The notes under the pieces: model-generated
Told to the model about the DNA's origin: nothing
The model's input: the letters and a program-made list of their open reading frames with translations, nothing else
Databases searched by the model: none
Shown: positions 57,347 to 64,000 of the stretch, one piece after another
Numbering within the stretch: the first letter of the stretch is position 1
Layout of the letters: each line of letters starts with the position of its first letter
Position numbers and translations under genes: made by a program
DNA from: Flavobacterium sp. UMI-01
Lineage (GTDB): Bacteria; Bacteroidota; Bacteroidia; Flavobacteriales; Flavobacteriaceae
Direction of reading: 5' to 3'
Assembly (NCBI RefSeq): GCF_019656315.1
Contig: NZ_BPLU01000067.1
Location: 234,850-298,849 of the forward strand
DNA: 64,000 nt

Positions 57347-59601
57347 TATTCCTGAATGTTTTTAGTGATTCCCCAGTATTTATTAGGTGTTTTCCCCATA
57401 ACCAAATGGAGTGTTCCTCCTTTTAAAAGGGTTTGATGTGAAAGTGTGGTTTGATTAAACGAAGCGTCATTGAGCTTAGCCGATTGAATGTATATATTCT
57501 CGGTCGAAACATTTTCAGCTTTGATGGTAAAGGTTTTGCCATTAGGCAAGGTAATCGTGGATTTTTCAAAAATAGGACTTCCTATTTCGTAATTCGTAGA
57601 AGCTGGATTCAAAGGATACAATCCTATTGAACTCAACACATACCAAGCACTCATTTGCCCACAATCTTCATTTCCACTAAGTCCATTGGGCGTAGTATTG
57701 TATTGTGTCTTTAAAATTTGACTCACCCAGTACTGCGTTCTCCAAGGTTTTCCAGCGTGATTAAATAAATACGCAATATGATGGCTTGGCTCGTTTCCGT
57801 GGGCATATTGCCCTATTAAACCTGAAATATCCGCTGAAACATTGGTCCCTGTAATTTCCGAACTTTGTGTAAAAAGTTGTTCTAATTTATCCGTGAATTT
57901 GGTTTTACCACCGTGCATTTTTATAAATTCAGCTACATCATGAGGCACAAACCAACTGTGTTGCCACGCGTTACCCTCTGTATAATCGGTATGTTCTCGG
58001 TGGTTTGAATATTTAGGGTCAAAAGGTTCATGCCATCTCACTCCATCCTGATGTTTTCCTCGCATAAAGCCTGTTTTTTCATCAAATAAAAATTGATACG
58101 CTTTTGAACGTTTTAAAAACAATTCGTAATCCTTGTCCTTTCCTAAGGCTTTTGCCATTTGAGCCACACACCAATCATTGTAAGCATATTCCAGTGTAAT
58201 AGTCACAGATTCATCTAATAAATTGTACGGAATAAAACCGTATTGTTTGTAATAAAGTAACCCCCGCTCGTCTTGCATCATGGTTTGTTTCATTGCAGCG
58301 TAAGCGTATTCTGGATCAAATCCTTTAATCCCTTTCAAATAGGCTTCAACAATGACTGGAATAGAATGGTAACCTGTCATGGTATTGGTTTCGTTACCAT
58401 AAAGCGTCCATACAGGCAGGATTTTTTTGGTTTCATAATAGCTCAACATCGACTTTATGATATCTGAGACTTTATTAGGAGCAATAATAGTAAGCAGCGG
58501 GTGCTCCGCTCTAAAAGTATCCCAAAGTGATAAGGTAGAAAAGGCCGTATACTCTTTAGCCGTTTCAATTTTGTCATTTTCTTTTCTAAATTGTCCGTTT
58601 TTATCGCTAAAGGTTACTGGCGCTAATTGAGCGTGATACAAGGCGGTATAAAAAATCGTTTTCAAGGAATCAACAGGCGTTTCCACTTTGATAGTTGAGA
58701 GGGCTTTGTTCCATTTAATGGCTGATTTTCGCTTTGCGGCTTCAAAATCAAAGTCACCTGAATCTAAATTTTCCTTCGCATTTTCAACACTTACCGAAGA
58801 CAATGCGACTTTTATTATCAATTCATGCCCTTTGTTTTCATTAAAAAACAATTGGACGGCCGACTTTACTGACTGACTATCAACAGCCTTAACTTTTTTA
58901 TTATCAGCAACCAAAACGTAATTCATAATTGGTTTAGAAAATTTAGCCACAAAAAACACTTTTTGATTTTTGGCCCAGCCCGTACTAAAACGATACCCAC
59001 TAATAGTCACATCATCTTCCACTTGAATAGCGGTATTTGTGGCTTTGTCCCAGTTAATTCCAAAACCTAAATCTACAATTACCGACTGCGGTTCCCTTTT
59101 TTCATAGGTGTACTTGTGATAAGCAGTTCTTAAAGATGTTGTCAACTCAACATTTACTTTTGGGTCATTAAGAAATACTTGGTAGTAACCCGGTGTTGCT
59201 TTTTCATTAGAATGCTTATAACTGGACTTATATCCTACAGCATCTCTGGACTTAGGAGAGGAGGTTAAATCTACAGCTTTATTGGTGGGCATAAAGAGAA
59301 TATCAGCTAAATCACCAATACCTGTACCGCTTAAACTCAAATGACTAAAGCCTACAGCGACTGAATCCGAATAATGATATCCAGAACACCAATCCCAACT
59401 ACTTATTCCATTTACAGGACTTACTTGTAACATTCCAAAGGGCACAGTGGCACCAGGATATGTATGGCCATGACCACCAGTTCCTATAAATGGATTTACA
59501 TAATTTGTATAATTATGCTCATTAATTTGATTTTTTCTGATACTTTTGTTGCAAGCCACTGCGAAAAAAACAAATAAAAAAAGTATTTTTATTTTCTTCA
59601 T
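57346..59601 (-). CDS. GH92 alpha-mannosidase, lipoprotein (copy 4, first gene of operon 2)
   Basis: The 751-residue lipoprotein (FFAVACN, Cys17) has the GH92 fold with VNPFIGTGGHGHTYPGA, GISSWDWCSGYHYSD, HGNEPSHHIAYLFN and SGNEDCGQMSAWYVL. Its motif set matches copy 1 at 17110, and the two could be recent paralogs. Such enzymes commonly cut alpha-1,2-mannose. It is the first gene of operon 2, behind a promoter in the divergent region 59602-59724 that it shares with the LytS/LytTR genes. Confidence 0.93.
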   Translation of the reverse strand: MKKIKILFLFVFFAVACNKSIRKNQINEHNYTNYVNPFIGTGGHGHTYPGATVPFGMLQVSPVNGISSWDWCSGYHYSDSVAVGFSHLSLSGTGIGDLADILFMPTNKAVDLTSSPKSRDAVGYKSSYKHSNEKATPGYYQVFLNDPKVNVELTTSLRTAYHKYTYEKREPQSVIVDLGFGINWDKATNTAIQVEDDVTISGYRFSTGWAKNQKVFFVAKFSKPIMNYVLVADNKKVKAVDSQSVKSAVQLFFNENKGHELIIKVALSSVSVENAKENLDSGDFDFEAAKRKSAIKWNKALSTIKVETPVDSLKTIFYTALYHAQLAPVTFSDKNGQFRKENDKIETAKEYTAFSTLSLWDTFRAEHPLLTIIAPNKVSDIIKSMLSYYETKKILPVWTLYGNETNTMTGYHSIPVIVEAYLKGIKGFDPEYAYAAMKQTMMQDERGLLYYKQYGFIPYNLLDESVTITLEYAYNDWCVAQMAKALGKDKDYELFLKRSKAYQFLFDEKTGFMRGKHQDGVRWHEPFDPKYSNHREHTDYTEGNAWQHSWFVPHDVAEFIKMHGGKTKFTDKLEQLFTQSSEITGTNVSADISGLIGQYAHGNEPSHHIAYLFNHAGKPWRTQYWVSQILKTQYNTTPNGLSGNEDCGQMSAWYVLSSIGLYPLNPASTNYEIGSPIFEKSTITLPNGKTFTIKAENVSTENIYIQSAKLNDASFNQTTLSHQTLLKGGTLHLVMGKTPNKYWGITKNIQE

Positions 59602-59724
59602 ATTACACTCTTAGAACTTTTGTTTTATAAAATTTCATAAATTTAATCATTATCAAAAGTAATTTAGACGGATAACATCTAAACACAGTTAAACATCAAA
59701 AAAACAAACCCTATCCTTAACAAA
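59602..59724 (-). promoter_or_regulatory. Divergent promoter region between GH92 and the LytS-type kinase
   Basis: On the - strand a -7 box TACTTTTG (complement of 59654-59661) lies 53 bp before the GH92 start. An inverted repeat TTTAGA (59663-59668) / TCTAAA (59678-59683) overlaps the -33 area. ACAGTTAAA at 59685-59693 agrees in 8 of 9 positions with the LytTR half-site consensus, so the neighbouring LytTR regulator may bind here. These are matches by eye only. Confidence 0.4.
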
Positions 59725-60783
59725 ATGAAATTTAATAGCAGTCAGGTCTCTTCTATATCTATCGTTCATCACGTCATCTTTTGGTCGGTTTATTTTTTAT
59801 TTAATGTTTTTAAATGGGGAAGTTATTTTGATGATTATCTTTACTCTTTTAAGACCAATTTGTTTGGGTTTCCCATTCACATGATTCTTTGTTATTTCAA
59901 TATTTACTTTTTGATGCCTCAATATGTATTCAAAAAAAGGTATTTATCTTTTGTATTATTAATATTGTCTTCGATATTTTTGATGGTGGTCTTAAAATTT
60001 AATCTCACCTATTATTTAGTTAGTAATAATGTATGGCCCGAAGGTCCAGTTCCTACACATAAATTAACGCTCAATTACACTATTGATATGATGATAGGAG
60101 AACTTTATGTAGTAACCTTTGTTACTGCTATCAAAATAACGTTAGATTTTTTAAAAGAACATAAAAGAGTGGCTGATTTAGAAAAAGTACAACTGGAAAC
60201 AGAACTTTTGTTTTTAAAAACACAAATTTCGCCTCATTTCTTTTTCAACACACTGAACAACATCTATTCATTAGCTGTAGAAAACTCAAAAAAAACTCCT
60301 AAAATCATTTTAAAATTATCCGAATTAATGCGCTACCTTCTTTATGATACAGGTAGCAAAAAGCAAACTTTAGAAAATGAAATTCTTTGTATTCAAAACT
60401 ATATTGACTTAGAAAGAATTCGCCATAATGATGAATTAGAAGTGGATATGTCTATTTCAGGCGACATACAAGATAAGAAAATCGCTCCTATTTTATTATT
60501 GTCATTTATTGAAAATGCCTTTAAACACGGGGCTCAAAAAAATATTGGTAAAGTTAAAATTGATATCAGTTTAATTATTAAAAAAGATTTTCTTTACTTT
60601 AGGACCTCAAATCCGATGCCCTTAAAAACGCAACATACCGAACGTTTTAATCAATCTAGTGGGATTGGATTAGAAAATGTGAAGAAGCGACTTGCTCTAG
60701 GTTACAATAAAAATGACTACAAACTAAAAATAAAAAGCGACGAGAACAAGTTTGTAGTAAAACTTAAAATTAAAGTAGCCTAA
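59725..60783 (+). CDS. LytS/YehU-type sensor histidine kinase
   Basis: The 352-residue protein has about four membrane helices (about 13-30, 47-66, 72-90 and 120-140), a short coiled region, and a His_kinase domain with phospho-acceptor His171 in SPHFFFNTLNNIYS. The ATPase part has LLSFIENAFKHGAQ (N-box) and SSGIGLENVKKRL (G-box). No large periplasmic sensor domain is seen, so the signal may be a small molecule in the membrane or a partner protein. It precedes a LytTR regulator by about 70 bp and is divergent from the N-glycan operon, so it probably controls it. Confidence 0.9.
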   Translation: MKFNSSQVSSISIVHHVIFWSVYFLFNVFKWGSYFDDYLYSFKTNLFGFPIHMILCYFNIYFLMPQYVFKKRYLSFVLLILSSIFLMVVLKFNLTYYLVSNNVWPEGPVPTHKLTLNYTIDMMIGELYVVTFVTAIKITLDFLKEHKRVADLEKVQLETELLFLKTQISPHFFFNTLNNIYSLAVENSKKTPKIILKLSELMRYLLYDTGSKKQTLENEILCIQNYIDLERIRHNDELEVDMSISGDIQDKKIAPILLLSFIENAFKHGAQKNIGKVKIDISLIIKKDFLYFRTSNPMPLKTQHTERFNQSSGIGLENVKKRLALGYNKNDYKLKIKSDENKFVVKLKIKVA

Positions 60784-60852
60784 TTATACTAATCGAGACT
60801 TTATTCTATTTTTTCTCAAAAATAGTTTCACCATAAAAAGAAAATAAAAGTG

Positions 60853-61563
60853 ATGAAAATAAAATGTTTAATTATTGATGATGAACCGCTAGCGATTAAT
60901 GTTATTAAAAATTACCTGGAACAAATTGAGGATTATGAGGTTATCAATACGTTTAGTAATGCCATTGAGGCTTTGAACTTTTTGAAAACCAATCTCATCG
61001 ATGTGATTTTTCTTGATATTAACATGCCTGTACTTGATGGTATCAACTTTATTAAAAGTGTAGAAAATCCGCCCCTAGTTATCATCACAACAGCATACGA
61101 AGAATTTGCACTCGAAACTTATGAGTTAGATGTCTTAGATTACCTAGTGAAGCCAATCGAATTTCCTCGATTTATGAAAGCGCTGAACAAAATCAACCGA
61201 AGATTAGAAAACAATAAAAGTTTTCAAGACAACTCCAAAGACCATCCTTATATCTTTGTAAAAATTGATAAAAAGAAAATGAAAAAAATCTTTTTAGATG
61301 AAATTCTCGTTATTGAATCACTAAAAGATTATTTAAAAATAAGTACCACCTCAGGCAAATTCATCATCCACAGTACGCTATCCGATTTTACTGATTTACT
61401 ACCCGCTCGAGATTTTATACGCATCCATCGTTCTTATACCGTTGCAATTGACAAAATTGACGCAGTAGAAGGTAATAGCATCGAAATTGAAGGCATCAGA
61501 TATGTCATCGGAAGATCTTATATAGACGAAGTCAAACAACGCATCTTAAATTCCTCATTATAA
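60853..61563 (+). CDS. LytTR-family response regulator
   Basis: The 236-residue product, from the ATG (a GTG lies directly before it), has an N-terminal receiver domain with phospho-acceptor Asp55 in FLDINMP and acidic pocket residues in LIIDDEP. A LytTR DNA-binding domain follows (about 130-232, with RIHRSYTVAIDKIDAVEG). It is the partner of the kinase upstream. LytTR control is unusual beside a Bacteroidetes glycan locus; HTCS, SusR or ECF/anti-sigma systems are the common ones. A terminator follows. Confidence 0.9.
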   Translation: MKIKCLIIDDEPLAINVIKNYLEQIEDYEVINTFSNAIEALNFLKTNLIDVIFLDINMPVLDGINFIKSVENPPLVIITTAYEEFALETYELDVLDYLVKPIEFPRFMKALNKINRRLENNKSFQDNSKDHPYIFVKIDKKKMKKIFLDEILVIESLKDYLKISTTSGKFIIHSTLSDFTDLLPARDFIRIHRSYTVAIDKIDAVEGNSIEIEGIRYVIGRSYIDEVKQRILNSSL

Positions 61564-61602
61564 TAATGTGCATTCCCTTTACGCTATAACTCTAAGAAAT
61601 GG

Positions 61603-61631
61603 GCTTCGATTAAGTATCGGAGCTTTTTTTT
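61603..61631 (+). terminator. Intrinsic terminator after the LytTR gene
   Basis: A stem GCTTCGAT (61603-61610) / ATCGGAGC (61616-61623), with one G-T wobble, is followed by eight T. It lies 40 bp after the stop codon and separates the two-component genes from the SusC gene. Confidence 0.85.
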
Positions 61632-62654
61632 AGTACTAAAAACCCCCTCTTCATTACCATTACCCAAACAGCTCTCAAAAACATTTCATTTAATGGGATA
61701 CAATTTGTAGCAAACGAAAAAATTCAGTCTTCCTTCACCCCACAAGCATTCCAAAAAACTATCCCCACCAACTTGAAGTTGATAGGTTTAGTTAGTAGCC
61801 TGAAAGGTTGGGATATCATTCCGCCCCAGATTCGTAAATTTTTATAATCATTAAACCGTTGGGGGTAATTAGGTTTTGATGATGTTTCCTCGTCGGTTCG
61901 AATAAATTTTCAGAAAATGCGAATAGCTTTTTCATAAAATTTGTATCGAGAACAAGAAAATAGCAGCAAAAACGGTTCTCGATACACATCACTTCGTGTG
62001 CGTTTATTCCCTTTCTCTCCACAAAAAACACTTGAACTGACTTTTTTAATAATTATACCTAACGGGTAATCATTACTCTTTTAGATTATACGAATCTATG
62101 GTGTAATATTTAAAAGAAAAAGCCAGAAACGCTGAAAGTACCAAGTTAGAACTCTACTTAAGATTTATAAAAAAAATTTCAAATTGCAACTACTCCTTCC
62201 ATATCATTAACAAATTAGGAACAAATTGAAAAATAAGCCGATAATTATGCATTTTTTCAGGAGCTAAATTATCGCATTACAACACTGTATTTATTTCTTT
62301 ATCGAAGAGGAGTAGTTATTTGTCGAAAATATAGAATTTAATCTACACAAAATTTTTAAGTTTATTTTATATTTAAAAAAGAGCTTAAAATGGCGTTAAA
62401 TTTTAGCTAAGAAAAAGGTAAATTTTTCCCACTTCTCAAAGCAAAACACAGCCCAAAAAGCTATTAACGAATTATTTACAAGCCACCAATACCGTTTAAG
62501 ATTATTTTCTACGAATTGAAAACACTTTTTTGACCTAATACGATTCTAAATATTAACTTAAAAAATCGAGTACAATGCCTTAAAAACTAAAACTAAAATA
62601 CCACTTTATTAAAGTTTACATCTTTTACTAAACAACCTAACACCAATAACATTT
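61632..62654. promoter_or_regulatory. 1-kb region upstream of susC with hairpin, repeats and LytTR-like half-sites
   Basis: No convincing gene is seen. A perfect 12-bp inverted repeat (TGTATCGAGAAC 61942-61953, GTTCTCGATACA 61975-61986) is part of a dispersed Flavobacterium repeat. ACTACTCCT (62189-62197) is answered by AGGAGTAGT (62308-62316), 110 bp on. Two words fit LytTR half-sites: ACCGTTGGG at 61855-61863 and ACCGTTTAA at 62491-62499. No exact TAnnTTTG box for susC was found, but TATATTTA lies at about 62370. The long leader may be regulatory. Confidence 0.45.
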
Positions 62655-64000
62655 ATGGAAATTAAACTAAACAAAATTTTAATTTGTCCCAGCAAAAAAC
62701 TTTTAATTGCTTCGTTAAATTCTTTTGTTTTATTATGCTTCACTAGTGCCTTTAGCTCGCCTATAGTTCTAGAAGAATCTAAAATAAATACAATTGACAG
62801 AATGGACCAACAACTCCAAATAACGGGTACCGTTAAAGACATAAACGGGCAACCTATACCTGGAGTAAATGTACTTGAAAAAGGTACTTCTAAAGGAGTG
62901 CAAACAGACTTTGATGGTAATTTTACGTTAAATGTTTCAAATCCAAAAGCTACATTGGTTTTATCCTTTCTTGGTTTTGTAACTAAAGAAGTCCCTTTAA
63001 ACAATCAAACTAATTTTAAAATTACTTTACTTGAGGATGTTTCTAAACTTGAGGAAGTAGTTGTAGTAGGGTATGGAACACAGAAAAAAGTAAACCTTAC
63101 AGCATCGGTTACACAAATTGGCTCTGAAGTTTTTGAAAACAGGCCAGTTTCCAATGCAGCGCAAGCTTTACAAGGAGCTGTCGGAAACCTTCAAATAACA
63201 AACTCCAGTTTTGGCGGTGAGCCAGGTGCTTCTTCCAATATTAATATCAGGGGTTTTGTTACCAGTAGTGGTATTGGAGTCATTGGAGAATCAGGACCAT
63301 TAGTACTTATTGATGGTATTGAAATGGAAATTAACAACATAGACCCTGAAGATATTGCCACGGTTTCTGTCCTTAAAGATGCGGCAGCAGCCTCTATTTA
63401 TGGTGCCAGAGCGGCGGGTGGAGCAATACTCATTACGACAAAAAGTGGTAAAAACATGAAAGGTGGTATGAAAATATCTTACTCCAGTAATTATTCCATC
63501 TCACAACCTACTCTATGGCCAGATCAGGTGGATGCTTATACCTTTGCACTTGTAATGAATGATGCTGCAAAAAATATTGGAAGTACTCCATATTATGATG
63601 CGCAACAATTAGGATGGATTCAACAAAATATGGCTATTCCAGGAAGTGCTCCTACCTTAGTACCTACAGCGACCAACGACAACTGGGACCAATCTAGTTT
63701 TGGTATCGATGCTACAGGAGCTACAAATTGGAAAGATTTCCTTTTTAAAGACTGGGCTGAAAGAAAAAAACACAACTTAAATATTACTGGTGGAGACGAA
63801 AAGTTAAATTACTATGTATCAGCAGGAATCTATGACGAAGGTGGCTTGTTGAGAGTAGGTGGTGAGTCTTTTCAAAGATACAATCTCGATGCAAAAATAG
63901 CAGCTAAACCCAACAAATGGTTAAGTTTTGAACTTTTAACTAAAATGTTAAAAAGCAAAGACGAATTTCCTTGGGATTATAGTCAAGGAACTGTTAATGG
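62655..64000 (+). CDS. SusC/RagA-family TonB-dependent receptor, N-terminal part
   Basis: The frame starts with the ATG at 62655 and stays open to the end of the window (448 codons). A long N-terminal signal (about 1-35) is followed by a CarboxypepD-regulatory-like domain (TGTVKDINGQPIPGVNVLEKGTSKG from about residue 57), the TonB-box-like EEVVVVGYGTQ (133-143), then the plug domain (PVSNAAQALQGAVGNLQ and LVLIDGIEMEINNIDPEDIATVSVLKDAAAASIYGARAAGGAI). It would import oligosaccharides across the outer membrane with a SusD partner that should lie just beyond the right edge. Its location next to LytTR and 60 kb-scale glycan genes suggests it brings in released N-glycans. Confidence 0.93.
   Translation, partial: MEIKLNKILICPSKKLLIASLNSFVLLCFTSAFSSPIVLEESKINTIDRMDQQLQITGTVKDINGQPIPGVNVLEKGTSKGVQTDFDGNFTLNVSNPKATLVLSFLGFVTKEVPLNNQTNFKITLLEDVSKLEEVVVVGYGTQKKVNLTASVTQIGSEVFENRPVSNAAQALQGAVGNLQITNSSFGGEPGASSNINIRGFVTSSGIGVIGESGPLVLIDGIEMEINNIDPEDIATVSVLKDAAAASIYGARAAGGAILITTKSGKNMKGGMKISYSSNYSISQPTLWPDQVDAYTFALVMNDAAKNIGSTPYYDAQQLGWIQQNMAIPGSAPTLVPTATNDNWDQSSFGIDATGATNWKDFLFKDWAERKKHNLNITGGDEKLNYYVSAGIYDEGGLLRVGGESFQRYNLDAKIAAKPNKWLSFELLTKMLKSKDEFPWDYSQGTVN

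Noticed and set aside
61816..62031. 71-codon - strand frame after the LytTR gene
   Set aside because: It runs through a dispersed hairpin repeat and has no motif; I treat it as chance.
62609..63004. 131-codon - strand frame
   Set aside because: It is the antisense shadow of the clear SusC start and its regulatory-like domain.

Overview
The window looks like a chromosomal piece of a Flavobacteriaceae bacterium, most like Flavobacterium. The evidence is low GC, promoter-like TAnnTTTG boxes, no Shine-Dalgarno-like leaders, many Bacteroidetes-type signal peptides and lipoproteins, a SusC-type TonB receptor, and glycoside hydrolases that match that phylum. No rRNA, tRNA, CRISPR array or complete insertion sequence was recognised.

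Region 1 (1-8.1 kb, + strand) is a nitrate uptake block. It holds the C-terminus of a NarK-type transporter, an Fnr-like regulator with four cysteines placed like the FeS ligands of Fnr, an outer-membrane barrel of the alginate-export/porin type, and a nitrate ABC transporter: binding lipoprotein NrtA, permease NrtB and two separate ATPases (NrtC, NrtD). Together these would carry nitrate across the outer and inner membranes; the reductases must lie outside the window.

Region 2 (8.1-11.8 kb) is an accessory patch. It has a small membrane protein, a very AT-rich orphan membrane gene preceded by an attC-like nested hairpin, a strong bidirectional terminator, a tandem array of about nine 90-bp units and a small bacterial PH-domain protein. 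Region 3 (11.8-17 kb) is mixed housekeeping and stress: a secreted GH43, a DHFR/RibD-like reductase, a DUF4142 lipoprotein, a DUF2254 membrane protein, and a divergent HxlR regulator / VOC (glyoxalase-like) pair.

Region 4 (17.1-64 kb) is a very large glycan utilisation locus. Twenty-five genes on the - strand form two tightly packed runs: 17110-47374 with 17 genes, and 47860-59601 with 8 genes, separated by one 485-bp non-coding gap. They encode four GH92 alpha-mannosidases, two GH20 hexosaminidases, three GH29 and one GH95 alpha-L-fucosidases, two PA14-bearing GH3 enzymes, a GH30, a cytosolic GH130 phosphorylase, five S1 sulfatases, an SGNH esterase, a PNGase F-like amidase, a glycosylasparaginase, a GHL10-type protein, a CBM9-like protein and a sodium/solute symporter. 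Divergent from it are a LytS-type sensor kinase and a LytTR response regulator, followed by a SusC-like receptor that runs off the end of the window.

The set reads as a nearly complete exo-acting pathway for N-linked glycans. PNGase F and glycosylasparaginase cut the glycan-Asn link. Sulfatases, fucosidases, GH20, GH92 and GH3/GH30 trim the branches. The remaining Man-beta-1,4-GlcNAc would enter by the symporter and be phosphorolysed by GH130. The sulfatases, fucosidases and possible beta-xylosidases suggest sulfated, fucosylated and perhaps xylosylated N-glycans, as in algae, plants or invertebrates. That substrate assignment is inference.
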